From positions 310,001 to 374,000 of the forward strand of contig NZ_CP113949.1 of the NCBI RefSeq assembly GCF_026810445.1: a stretch of DNA of 64,000 nucleotides, written 5' to 3'. Source of the DNA: Pseudomonas sp. BSw22131. GTDB taxonomy: Bacteria; Pseudomonadota; Gammaproteobacteria; Pseudomonadales; Pseudomonadaceae. Both the position numbers and the translations under genes were made by a program. Shown here piece after piece: positions 1 through 8,262 of this stretch (position 1 is the stretch's first letter; each line of letters starts with the position of its first letter). The notes beneath the pieces were generated by a model. That model worked only from the letters and a program-made list of their open reading frames with translations, was not told the DNA's origin and searched no databases.

Positions 1-1191
1 GGAAAGCACACGCGGCTCTCGGCGCACGGTGTAGAAAGCGTTTCCCTTCCCGTAGCGAGAGGGCTCGCGCACGGCGTAGAACGGCAGGAAGTCTTGTTCG
101 GGTCCAGCGCTGTGCCCTGTGACACCGGACAAGGAATGCACTTCGAAATCCGTGGGGCGTGTGCGGTCGGCGATGATGTGGTGCTCGTTGACCCGATCGC
201 TGAGATGAATGCGGTCCGCACGCATCGGGAACAGGTTGATCGCCGGTGTGCAGAACAACGCGAAATGCTCTGCGCCCACATTGTTTTCCAGGCTTGGATC
301 GACCCGGTCAAACAGCACCAACAGTTCCAGTTCCTGACCTGTGCAGCGCTTTACTGCGCCAGACAAATGGGTGATATCGACGAACAGATAGCGTTGCGGC
401 AGCGCAAAGTACTCTTGCAGCAGTCGATAACCCTGGAAGGCCTGCGGGACCGCGGGTAACGCGGTCTCGCGGTCATCGAAGCCACAGGGTTTGAGCGAGT
501 CATGCGGCAGGCGCTCGGCCCATGTATCGCCGGGCTGGCGGGCAAATACTGCGCAAACATTTCCCATCAAATGCTCATACAGCCGAAACGGCTGCTCATC
601 TGCACCGTTGAGGTAAAGCGGCAGGTTGCTCAGGTTCAGCCTGTTGAATGGCACGCCGGCGCCGGTGCGCAACGTGATGCGCAGCCCCGCTTTGGCCCTG
701 GGTTCGCTGGCGGCGAGCTGCCCCCAGAGCGCCTGCGGATTGCCAATGTATTGCGCGTGGCTGACGGTCACCGGCCAAAGCGTCACGGCATGTGCGGTGC
801 GAAATTCACATGTAGTCGCCAGATCGCGGCTCAGGCTGGCGCGTAATCGGCTGCCACGCGACAAGGTAAAGCCGCTGACGAGCGAGCCTTCGTCGTGATC
901 GATTTGCAGCTGCACGACGGTCATCGAGGGCGTCGGCGCGAGGTAATGCGGGTAGGCGATTTCCAGCAGGTTATGGGTGAAGACCGGGTATTGCGCATCC
1001 AGCTTGAGCTGAACGCGAGCAGTGAGATACGCGAAGCCTTCGAGCAAGCGCTCAACGTAGGGATCGGCGCAATCGATTCCGGACAGCGTCAGGCGACCGG
1101 CAATCTTCGGAAACTCTTTGGCGAACTCCGCAGCGTTTTCGCGCACGTGTTGCAGTTCCTGGTTGTAAAGATCAAGCAGTTTTGGGTTCAT
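1..1191 (-). CDS. tssF: Type VI secretion baseplate protein TssF (3' end outside window)
   Basis: TssF (VasA/ImpG family) is a wedge subunit of the T6SS baseplate, working with TssE, TssG and TssK in the cytoplasm. The frame is open from an ATG at 1191 to the window edge, giving about 397 N-terminal residues of a family usually near 600. The N-terminus (MNPKLLDLYNQELQHVREN) and the following stretch reading FAKEFPKIAGRL are typical of the family, as is the later GxxxLTARVQLKLDAQ region. The start codon overlaps the tssE stop by 4 bp, so the two are probably translationally coupled. tssG, clpV and vgrG would be expected to the left but are not visible. Identity is recognised from sequence pattern; the truncation is only the window boundary. 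Confidence 0.92.
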   Translation of the reverse strand, partial: MNPKLLDLYNQELQHVRENAAEFAKEFPKIAGRLTLSGIDCADPYVERLLEGFAYLTARVQLKLDAQYPVFTHNLLEIAYPHYLAPTPSMTVVQLQIDHDEGSLVSGFTLSRGSRLRASLSRDLATTCEFRTAHAVTLWPVTVSHAQYIGNPQALWGQLAASEPRAKAGLRITLRTGAGVPFNRLNLSNLPLYLNGADEQPFRLYEHLMGNVCAVFARQPGDTWAERLPHDSLKPCGFDDRETALPAVPQAFQGYRLLQEYFALPQRYLFVDITHLSGAVKRCTGQELELLVLFDRVDPSLENNVGAEHFALFCTPAINLFPMRADRIHLSDRVNEHHIIADRTRPTDFEVHSLSGVTGHSAGPEQDFLPFYAVREPSRYGKGNAFYTVRREPRVLS

Positions 1192-1700
1192 GCTCGTGTC
1201 CGGTTCCCGGCTGGGATGACCTGCATGTGTCCGGACTCAAGATCGAGCTCGGTGCGCAGCAACAGTGGGAGCACCATTGGCTGCGCCCACAAGTCGCCGG
1301 CAATCTCGAAACCCAATACGTTGAAAGTGATTTGATCGGATGAAGTCTCTGCCCGCACGCGTAAGGTGGCCGCCAGAATGCGCGGCTCGTACGTGATGAT
1401 TGCCTGATGAATGAGCTTTTCAAGCACTGGGACTTCAACACTGTAAAGGCTGTGCCCGGCAAGGGGCGGCAGACCGAAGTTGATGACGGAATGGTCGGCG
1501 GGCGTTTGGCGCTTCGTGGCTGTATCCAGCAACGACGTCGCATTGAGCAACCACGCCAGATCACGCAGGACCGAGGACTTGAGCCGGGTCAGCGAGAGCA
1601 TGCGTGTGTCGGGGCTGTCATGAGGGTTGCCCGGCTCCTGGTCGGTCAAACGGTCCAGCAGCGAGGGCTGCAAGCGTTCGCGGGAAGTCAGGGCGGTCAC
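1188..1700 (-). CDS. tssE: Type VI secretion baseplate subunit TssE (gp25-like)
   Basis: TssE is the T6SS homologue of phage T4 gp25, which links the baseplate to the sheath. The 170-residue protein has the family N-terminal pattern PSLLDRLTD and the gp25 core (GLPPLAGHSLYSVEVPVLEK, then an EPR motif in ITYEPRILAATLRV). EPR is the conserved sheath-initiation motif. The first codon is a GTG with no obvious ribosome binding site. A slightly later start inside the first ten residues is possible. It lies 135 bp after hcp, behind a hairpin that may reduce readthrough, and overlaps tssF by 4 bp. Confidence 0.9.
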   Translation of the reverse strand: MTALTSRERLQPSLLDRLTDQEPGNPHDSPDTRMLSLTRLKSSVLRDLAWLLNATSLLDTATKRQTPADHSVINFGLPPLAGHSLYSVEVPVLEKLIHQAIITYEPRILAATLRVRAETSSDQITFNVLGFEIAGDLWAQPMVLPLLLRTELDLESGHMQVIPAGNRTRA

Positions 1701-1798
1701 CGGTCGGTTTGCCAGAAGGCCGTGTTTTGATCCCGATCATCAGGACCGCACGTATTAAAACGGGTCAGCAACGTGCTCGCTCCGCAGGGGTGTTTCCG

Positions 1799-1829
1799 AA
1801 AACGCCCTCGACCGCTGCCGGAGAGGGCG
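1799..1829 (-). terminator. Terminator or attenuator hairpin behind hcp
   Basis: Six bases past the hcp stop, on the minus strand, lies an inverted repeat CGCCCTC / GAGGGCG with a 13-base loop, followed by TTTTC. This looks like a modest rho-independent terminator. Since tssE and tssF follow in the same direction with no clear new promoter, it probably acts as a partial terminator that lets hcp mRNA accumulate over baseplate mRNA. That role is inferred. Confidence 0.6.
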
Positions 1830-1835
1830 CAGCCA

Positions 1836-2324
1836 TCAGCGCTTGGTGTTAGTGCGGATGTTCCAGCCGTACTTGATCGGGCCGCCTTCTTTGGTGCCGT
1901 CGGCTTTTTGTGGTTGGTAGTCGACCATGACCTGAGCGAAGTTGAGTGTCAGGTGCTCTGTGAAGCGATCCTCGGTACTCGATCCGCCGGTATCCAGCGA
2001 AGTGATCAGCACTTCTTCAAGTGTGATGACCATGTATTCGACCTGGTTTTCACCGCCGGCCTTGCGCACGGTCAGGACAACCTTGTCGATGTGCTTGCCG
2101 CTGGAGCAATGCATCATCAGGTTGGGAGTGGCCTTATCGATGTGCTTGATGATCGACAGATCCCGAACATCAACCTTGCCAGCGCCGCCTCCGCCGCCCG
2201 CGTGCATGTTCCCTGACTGGGTCATGCCCCAGTTCCAGCTCAAAACGTCGATTTCATCTTTGTGGGCGGTGTCCATGGACTCGCCTTTGATGTCGCCAAT
2301 CTTGATGAAAATATCAACAGCCAT
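1836..2324 (-). CDS. hcp: Type VI secretion tube protein Hcp
   Basis: Hcp forms the stacked hexameric rings of the T6SS inner tube and is itself secreted. The 162-residue protein begins MAVDIFIKIGDIKGES, the standard Hcp opening, and continues with a glycine-rich loop near residues 38-46 and the family beta-strand pattern. The ATG at 2324 was chosen because AGGAG sits 6 bases before it and because known Hcp proteins start here; an upstream TTG would only add nine residues. It follows tssC by 74 bp and is followed by a hairpin. Its length and sequence resemble Hcp of the H2/H3 type rather than Hcp1, but subtype assignment is tentative. Confidence 0.95.
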   Translation of the reverse strand: MAVDIFIKIGDIKGESMDTAHKDEIDVLSWNWGMTQSGNMHAGGGGGAGKVDVRDLSIIKHIDKATPNLMMHCSSGKHIDKVVLTVRKAGGENQVEYMVITLEEVLITSLDTGGSSTEDRFTEHLTLNFAQVMVDYQPQKADGTKEGGPIKYGWNIRTNTKR

Positions 2325-2398
2325 GTGTGCTCCTAGTGTGGCGTGTGCCACGAGGGTTTTTCAGAACCGCAGTTAGTGCGGGGTGTTTCAAGTCAGGG

Positions 2399-3898
2399 TC
2401 AGGCGCTTTTCGCAGAAGGCAGTTTGGAGACGAGTCGCAAGGACACCGTCAGGCCTTCGAGCTGGTAGTGCGGCCGCAGGAAAAACTTCGATTGGTAGTA
2501 ACCGGGGTTGCCCTCGATGTCCTCGACCACCACTTCGGCAGCGGCCAACGGGTGCTGGGCTTTGCTGATTTCGGTGGAGTGCGTCGGATCGCCATCGACG
2601 TAATTGAGAATCCAGTCCTGCAGCCAGCGCTGCATCTCATCCTTCTCTTTGAAGGAGCCGACTTTGTCGCGCACGATGCATTTGAGGTAATGGGCGAAAC
2701 GGCAGGTGGCGAACAGATACGGCAGACGCGCGGCCAGGTTGGCGTTGGCGGTGGCATCCGGGTCGTCGTATTCGGCAGGTTTCTGCAGCGACTGGGCGCC
2801 GATGAACGCGGCGAAATCAGTGTTCTTCTTGTGCAGCAAGGGCATGAAGCCGTTTTTCGCGAGTTCGGCTTCGCGGCGGTCCGAAATCGCAATTTCGGTT
2901 GGGCACTTCATGTCCACACCGCCGTCATCGGTGGGGAAGGTGTGAGCGGGGAGGTTTTGCACTTCGCCGCCTGACTCGACCCCGCGGATTCGCGAGCACC
3001 AACCGTAGTGTTTGAACGAGCGGTTGATGTTGACCGCCATGGCGTATGCCGCATTCGCCCACGTATATTTTTTGCTGTCCGCGCCGTCGGTGTCTTCTTC
3101 GAAAGCGAACGCTTCCACCGGGTCGGTTTTTGCGCCATAGGGCAGACGCGCCAGAAAGCGCGGCATGGTCAGGCCGATGTAGCGAGAGTCTTCCGATTCA
3201 CGCAGAGAGCGCCATCCCGCGTATTCGGGGGTAGTGAAAATCTTGGTCAGATCCCGCGGGTTTGATAGCTCCTGCCACGAGCCCATCCCCATCACGGTTG
3301 GCGAAGCAGCCGCGATGAAGGGAGCATGCATAGCCGCGCAGACCCTGGACAATTCCCCGAGCAGTTCAACGTCTGGAGGCGACTGATCGAAGTAGTAATC
3401 GCCAACCAGACAGCCGTAGGGTTCGCCGCCAAACTGACCGTATTCTTCCTCGTACATCTTCTTGAACAGCGGGCTTTGATCCCACGCCGTGCCTTTGAAC
3501 TTCTTCAGCGTTTTGTGCAGCTCGGGCTTAGAAATATTCAGCACCCGAATCTTTAGCTGCTCGTCGCTTTCGGTGTTGTTGACCAGGTAATGCAATCCGC
3601 GCCAAGCGCTTTCCAGTTGCTGGAATTGCGGGTGATGAATGACCAGATTCACCTGAGCAGTCAGCTTGGCGTCGATGGCAGCGATGATTGATTCGATGGA
3701 GCTGATCGCATCGTTCGAGACCAATACGGTCTGCGCCAAGGCTTGTTCGGCGAGCGTGCGAACGGCTGATTCCACAGCCTCCCGGGCCCGTTCGGTTTTT
3801 GGTTTGAATTCTTGCATCAGCAACGTCGCGAACGCGCTGGTGTCCTCGATAGTGCCCGGCTGAGCCTGACTTTCCTGCATCGATTGGGTCATGTTCAT
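2399..3898 (-). CDS. tssC: Type VI secretion sheath large subunit TssC
   Basis: TssC (VipB) pairs with TssB to build the contractile sheath that drives Hcp/VgrG through the envelope. The protein has 499 residues, normal for the family. Recognisable segments include HPQFQQLESAWRGLHYLV near residues 87-104, FDQSPPDVELLGELSRVCA in the middle, and the C-terminal half with LARLPYGAKTDPVEAFAFEE. An ATG at 3898 preceded by AGGACAG is the likely start; a second in-frame ATG lies two codons later. tssB ends only 8 bp upstream, so the two sheath genes are presumably co-translated in stoichiometric amounts. No disruption was seen. Confidence 0.96.
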   Translation of the reverse strand: MNMTQSMQESQAQPGTIEDTSAFATLLMQEFKPKTERAREAVESAVRTLAEQALAQTVLVSNDAISSIESIIAAIDAKLTAQVNLVIHHPQFQQLESAWRGLHYLVNNTESDEQLKIRVLNISKPELHKTLKKFKGTAWDQSPLFKKMYEEEYGQFGGEPYGCLVGDYYFDQSPPDVELLGELSRVCAAMHAPFIAAASPTVMGMGSWQELSNPRDLTKIFTTPEYAGWRSLRESEDSRYIGLTMPRFLARLPYGAKTDPVEAFAFEEDTDGADSKKYTWANAAYAMAVNINRSFKHYGWCSRIRGVESGGEVQNLPAHTFPTDDGGVDMKCPTEIAISDRREAELAKNGFMPLLHKKNTDFAAFIGAQSLQKPAEYDDPDATANANLAARLPYLFATCRFAHYLKCIVRDKVGSFKEKDEMQRWLQDWILNYVDGDPTHSTEISKAQHPLAAAEVVVEDIEGNPGYYQSKFFLRPHYQLEGLTVSLRLVSKLPSAKSA

Positions 3899-3906
3899 CT
3901 GTCCTG

Positions 3907-4422
3907 TCAGGCCATCGGCTCAGGGTCTTGAGGCTTGGGAGCGCTCGCCAATGCCTGCAGCAACGCCGGGTCTTTGATCGCCTTCATGATGATTTCTTCA
4001 GCGCCGGTCTTGCCGTCCATGTAGGTCAGCAGGTTCGCCAGTTGGGTACGTGCTTCCAGCAATTGGTTGAGTGAATCGACCTTGCGGGCGACGGCCGCCG
4101 GGCTGAAGTCGTCCATGCTTTCAAAGGTGATATCGAGGCTCAGATTGCCGTCGCCGGTCAGCTCGTTGGGCACGTGAAACGCCACGCGCGGCTGCATGGC
4201 CTTGAGGCGTGAGTCGAAATTATCGACATCGATTTCAAGGTATTTGCGATCAGCCACGGCCGGCAACGGTTCGCAGGGTTTACCTGCAAGGTCTGCCATG
4301 ACCCCCATCACAAACGGGAGCTGGATCTTTTTTTCTGCGCCGTACAGTTCGACGTCGTACTCGATCTGAACCCGTGGGGCCCGGTTGCGCGCAATGAATT
4401 TCTGAGAACTGGTGTTCGCCAC
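3907..4422 (-). CDS. tssB: Type VI secretion sheath small subunit TssB
   Basis: TssB (VipA) forms the sheath heterodimer with TssC. The 171-residue sequence has the typical opening SSQKFIARNRAPRVQIEYDV, the LPFVMGVMADLAG segment, and the C-terminal region FSPAAVARKVDSLNQLLEAR that contacts TssC. The start is a GTG at 4422 with AGGAAGAG upstream; no ATG fits better. It sits 97 bp after tssA and 8 bp before tssC. All conserved features appear intact. Confidence 0.95.
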   Translation of the reverse strand: MANTSSQKFIARNRAPRVQIEYDVELYGAEKKIQLPFVMGVMADLAGKPCEPLPAVADRKYLEIDVDNFDSRLKAMQPRVAFHVPNELTGDGNLSLDITFESMDDFSPAAVARKVDSLNQLLEARTQLANLLTYMDGKTGAEEIIMKAIKDPALLQALASAPKPQDPEPMA

Positions 4423-4519
4423 GTTGCTCTTCCTGGTCGCGGTTGCGACGGTGGGGTGATCGGGTTTGCGGATGAAAGTGAGTGGGCGCCTGCTTTTAAG
4501 GCCTGGCGCTCAGGCAGTG

Positions 4520-5533
4520 CTAATCACTTTGCGGTCCGCGCAGGTTTTCGAGTTGGGAGGTGCCGTCTGGAATGAGGTTGCGCACGACGGCGGCGAAATC
4601 GGCGTGCACCAATGATTTCGCACGGTTCAGCAATACCGGCAGAGGGCTGGAAGGCTCGTGTTGGCCGTAGTACCTGAGGACACTGTCGAGGCAGCGCAAT
4701 ACGTCTGTGCGGTTGGCAATATCCACTGGGGCACTCGGCGTGTTCAGCGTCGAAACAAGCGTCTCGGCGGCGATCTCCACCGGATGCGCACTACGTCCAC
4801 TGGCGTGCTGGGGAACCACGTCACCGAGGATGCTCAGAGCGTGCTTCAGAGCCGTCTTCAAAGCTGACAGATCCACTCCGTGCGCCGAGCTCACGTGTTC
4901 AGAGACGCATGCCTCGATGGCCGCCGCCCTTCGCTGGGACTCGCTCAGAGCGAAATGCATATCGCGTAATGCCTGTGGATCGCTACTGCGCAACGCAGCC
5001 GCGAGCTCGTCGCCCGAGAGCGTTTGATCGCTGAAGCTTTGCAGTCCGCTTGCGTTCATCGCGGCACGCAGGCTGACCGATCCAAAGACCGGAGAGCGGA
5101 TCAGTAGGCTTGCGCCGAGCAGGCGAAGGGTTGTGTCGCAGGCGATGGCGCTCAGGGCATTGATGCGGATGGTCGGGTCGTCTTGGTCATCGCAATCCAG
5201 CTGTGGATGCAGCACTGGCCAGTAGCGGCAAAGCAACTCGTAAACCAGCAGCAAGCCGACTGCCAGGCCAGGGATGCCTTCCAGCGCAAGGTGACTTTGC
5301 AGAAGACGGTGCGCGACGCGCAGGTCTTTGCTGCGCTTGAGCAGTGCAACGCTCGTTTGCCGAACGAGTTGCCATTGAGGGGGTTGTGCAGGCTGTACCG
5401 AGTCGCCCATGGCGCGTTCTGGTTTACCCGCGGCGTCGCGTTCCAGCTGTAAAAAATCAGCGTCGTACTCTAAATCTTCACCGCACGGAAAACTTTCAGA
5501 AACTGGAGAAAGTAACAATGAAACATCCACCAA
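4520..5533 (-). CDS. tssA: Type VI secretion protein TssA (ImpA N-terminal domain)
   Basis: TssA primes baseplate assembly and tail polymerisation. The 337-residue protein opens with the ImpA-N signature (LLSPVSESFPCGEDLEYDAD), followed by FLQLERDAAGKPERAMGDS. It is the short TssA class, without a long C-terminal dodecamerisation or VasJ-like extension. The start is a TTG at 5533 (AAGGAA lies 7 bases upstream) or the adjacent GTG at 5530; no nearby ATG fits. It heads the leftward operon, and the divergent region at 5534-6411 must hold its promoter. Confidence 0.88.
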   Translation of the reverse strand: MVDVSLLLSPVSESFPCGEDLEYDADFLQLERDAAGKPERAMGDSVQPAQPPQWQLVRQTSVALLKRSKDLRVAHRLLQSHLALEGIPGLAVGLLLVYELLCRYWPVLHPQLDCDDQDDPTIRINALSAIACDTTLRLLGASLLIRSPVFGSVSLRAAMNASGLQSFSDQTLSGDELAAALRSSDPQALRDMHFALSESQRRAAAIEACVSEHVSSAHGVDLSALKTALKHALSILGDVVPQHASGRSAHPVEIAAETLVSTLNTPSAPVDIANRTDVLRCLDSVLRYYGQHEPSSPLPVLLNRAKSLVHADFAAVVRNLIPDGTSQLENLRGPQSD

Positions 5534-5852
5534 AACTAATTTCCTTATTCGGTGAGAAGTAACCTACTTGCATGAGTGGAAAATTCCTACAAGTAATTTG
5601 TAGTGGTCTTACATATGTAGGTTATAAAGTGCGCTTATTGGGCGCTATGTCGGGAAGTTGCGCATTTTTGTTGTAGTGTCGGCTCAATGTCAAGGTAAGC
5701 TATGTAACTCGCAGGGCGGCGCCAATGTATGAATAACTTGTGTGTATTAACCATTCAGGCTGTAAGAAATATCTCTCTTGCGCGTAGTTTTTAAAGAGTC
5801 AGGTCTTGGGTGATTTAAGGCTTACGAAGAATTTTTCGACGTATCAAACGAG
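5534..5852. promoter_or_regulatory. AT-rich divergent intergenic region with nested inverted repeats
   Basis: This stretch is clearly richer in A and T than the flanking genes and separates the two divergent T6SS arms. It contains TAACCTAC at 5560-5567 and its inverted copy GTAGGTTA at 5617-5624. Nested inside is CTACAA / TTGTAG at 5587-5592 and 5598-5603. TATAAA at 5623 could serve as a -10 element for rightward transcription. No convincing sigma-54 -24/-12 element was found by eye. A promoter function is inferred from position; the regulator is unknown. Confidence 0.4.
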
Positions 5853-6422
5853 GTGCGGCGTGCGTTTCAGGAGCTAATAGCCAGATTTAAAGGGGCTTCG
5901 CGCCAGAGCTACGGGCGGACGCCACGCTGTTTGATCCTCTTCAGTTATCACAGGATGGCGTCAGGCCTGGAGCCTGAGTCAGTCGTGAGTAAGGAATGTA
6001 TGAAAACAAGATGCAGGTCCGATAGTGATCGGGTATTGAGCGGTCCGCAGCAGTTAGTTTCTCCGAAACATTACGTCATCAAATATCCGAATGATGGAAA
6101 GTTAATGGCGCGTGCAAGCGCCGAACCTGCCGGCGCGATAAGTGCCACTATCCGCAGGCGATGCCCTGACAGCAGGTCGTTATTAAATGTGCCCGTTTCG
6201 ACTATGGCTGAGGCTTGTACTTTCGATGAACTCTTCGATTTCTTGTCGCCGGTCAATATTCCGGTGGCGACGCGATCCGATCATGTGCCGGTGGAGTTAC
6301 ATGCTTTCCGCCCGCCTGCGCCCGTAACAAGTGCCGCGTCGGGTCACACCGCTCGCAATGCGCTACCCAATCCAGTCACTGCCCACTGTTGGCAGGTCAT
6401 GAGGATCAAAGATGTTTCGTAG
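5853..6422 (+). other. Doubtful open frame between tssA and tssJ
   Basis: An open frame of 189 codons ends by overlapping the start of tssJ by 11 bases. No domain, signal peptide or membrane segment is recognisable, and there is no good ribosome binding site at its beginning. An internal ATG at 6100 would give a shorter product containing CTFDELFDFLSPVNIPVA, which has some protein-like character. H3-type clusters can carry an accessory gene here, so a diverged or degraded gene is possible. Equally it may be non-coding leader sequence for tssJ. I do not assign a function. Confidence 0.2.
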
Positions 6423-6894
6423 ATTCCTACTGATGGCGGTCGCCGTGTTGCTGATGACTTCTTGTGCAAGTGACTCAGAGCCTGAGGGTCCGCAGCCGCT
6501 GTCCATCGCATTGCACTTTGTCGCCCAGGCCGGGGTTAATCCGGGCTCTACGGGTGAGCCGGCGCCGGTCCGGGTGCGCATTTATGAGCTGAAAAACGAC
6601 GCCAGCTTTCTGCGTGTCGATTACTTCTCGCTGGTCGAGCGCTCGCAGGCAGTGCTCGACGCGGACCTCGTTGATCAGGGCGAGGCGCTGATCCATCCCG
6701 GTGAGCAAAAAATAATCGGCCGCACCCTCCATCCCGACACCGTCTATGTCGGGCTCGCCGTGGCTTACCGCGATATAGACAACGCGCAGTGGCGCACGGT
6801 ACTGACCGTGCTGCCCCAACAGGCCAACGCGTTTTTGATCAACCTCGATGCCCTCGGTGTACGCAGTGACGCTGCGCTGAACCTCGACCAATAG
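6412..6894 (+). CDS. tssJ: Type VI secretion outer-membrane lipoprotein TssJ
   Basis: TssJ anchors the T6SS membrane complex TssJLM in the outer membrane and binds the periplasmic part of TssM. The 160-residue protein has a lipoprotein signal ending in a lipobox (LLMTSC, lipidated Cys at residue 18). A TssJ domain follows (PLSIALHFVAQAGVNP, then VRVRIYELKNDASFL and the L1-loop region). The ATG at 6412 is preceded by GAGGA. tssK starts 27 bp later. It is the first clear gene of the rightward arm. Confidence 0.9.
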   Translation: MFRRFLLMAVAVLLMTSCASDSEPEGPQPLSIALHFVAQAGVNPGSTGEPAPVRVRIYELKNDASFLRVDYFSLVERSQAVLDADLVDQGEALIHPGEQKIIGRTLHPDTVYVGLAVAYRDIDNAQWRTVLTVLPQQANAFLINLDALGVRSDAALNLDQ

Positions 6895-6921
6895 CCTGCA
6901 AATAGAAAAGCGGAAAATTCA

Positions 6922-8256
6922 ATGTCCTGGAACAATCGTGTGGTCTGGTCGGAAGGCATGTTCATCGCAACGCAGCACTTTCAGCAGCATGACCGGTATC
7001 TCGAAAACTTGATCGACGCACGCAGTCGCCCACTCTCCTCAGGGGCCTGGGGCTTCTCTGAGTTACGCCTGGACCACGGTTTACTGGCCCAAGGCAAACT
7101 GGCAATCGTGTCTGCTCGCGGATTATTGCCTGACGGCACGCCGTTCAATATTCCTCACGACGACCTGGCGCCAAGCCCATTGAGCATTGGTGAAGGGCTG
7201 CGTGACGGCATGGTTTATCTGGCGCTTGCACTCAAACGTGTGGGCCTGCGTGACACGGTTGATCAGAGTGAGCCGCTCGAGGGCGCCAGGTTCATCAGCC
7301 AGGTGCGCGAAGTGCGTGACGACAATGCGCCCTTCGAAAGCCGGACAACGATGGCGACTGCCGGTCGAGCGCTGCGTTTGCTGGCCGCCGACGAGGGGTT
7401 GGGTGACTACACCGCACTGGGTCTGGTGCGAATCAAAGAAACGCGTGTTGACCGGGCGGTGGTACTGGATGACGACTATGTTGCGCCGGTGCTGGACGTT
7501 GCGGCTGCGCTGCCACTGGCGACCTTTCGCGCGGAATTGCTCGGGCTGCTGCACCAGCGCGGCGAAGCGCTGGCGGGTCGAGTGGTGGCGTCCGCTGCGG
7601 GAGGTGCCGCCGAGATATCCGATTTCATGTTGCTGCAACTGGTCAATCGCGCCGAGCCACTGCTCGATCACCTGAGTCAGGTGAGCCCGCTGCATCCCGA
7701 GCGCTTCTATAGCGAGTTAGTCAGTCTGGCCGGTGAGTTTGCGACGTTTGCCGACTCGCAACGTCGGCCTTCCACGTTTACCCCTTACCGGCACGATGAT
7801 CTTGCGTCGAGCTTTGCTCCGCTGATGCATGCGTTGCGCGAGGCGCTCTCGATGCTGATCGACAACAAGGCGACAGCGCTTGCCATCGTTGAAAAAGCCT
7901 ATGGCATTCATGTCGCGATGCTGACCGACAACACACTGATCGATATCGCCAGTTTCGTCCTCGTGGTCGGCGCCGATATGCCGGGCGAGACATTGCGCGC
8001 GCGCTTCGCCCAGCAGATCAAGATTGGTTCGGTCGAGCACATCCGGGATCTGGTGAATCTGCAACTTCCAGGGATTGGTCTGGTGCCGCTCCCGGTTGCA
8101 CCCAGGCAGATTCCGTTTCATGCGGGCGCGACCTATTACGAGCTCGACCGAGGCAGCGAACACTGGAAGCAGCTGCAGCATTCGGGCGGTTTTGCGTTTC
8201 ACGTGGCGGGTGATTTTCCCGGCTTGACCTTGGCTTTCTGGGCCATTCGAGGGTAA
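6922..8256 (+). CDS. tssK: Type VI secretion baseplate protein TssK
   Basis: TssK is the trimeric adaptor joining the cytoplasmic baseplate to the TssL/TssM membrane complex. The 444-residue sequence starts SWNNRVVWSEGMFIATQHFQ, a hallmark of the family (W-x-EGM-x-xxQHFQQ), and has the usual length. The C-terminal half contains the predicted membrane-complex-binding head (LPGIGLVPLPVAPRQIPFH and YYELDRG). It is separated from tssL by 6 bp, so the two are almost certainly co-transcribed. No disruption was seen. Confidence 0.95.
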   Translation: MSWNNRVVWSEGMFIATQHFQQHDRYLENLIDARSRPLSSGAWGFSELRLDHGLLAQGKLAIVSARGLLPDGTPFNIPHDDLAPSPLSIGEGLRDGMVYLALALKRVGLRDTVDQSEPLEGARFISQVREVRDDNAPFESRTTMATAGRALRLLAADEGLGDYTALGLVRIKETRVDRAVVLDDDYVAPVLDVAAALPLATFRAELLGLLHQRGEALAGRVVASAAGGAAEISDFMLLQLVNRAEPLLDHLSQVSPLHPERFYSELVSLAGEFATFADSQRRPSTFTPYRHDDLASSFAPLMHALREALSMLIDNKATALAIVEKAYGIHVAMLTDNTLIDIASFVLVVGADMPGETLRARFAQQIKIGSVEHIRDLVNLQLPGIGLVPLPVAPRQIPFHAGATYYELDRGSEHWKQLQHSGGFAFHVAGDFPGLTLAFWAIRG

Positions 8257-8262
8257 GCCACC

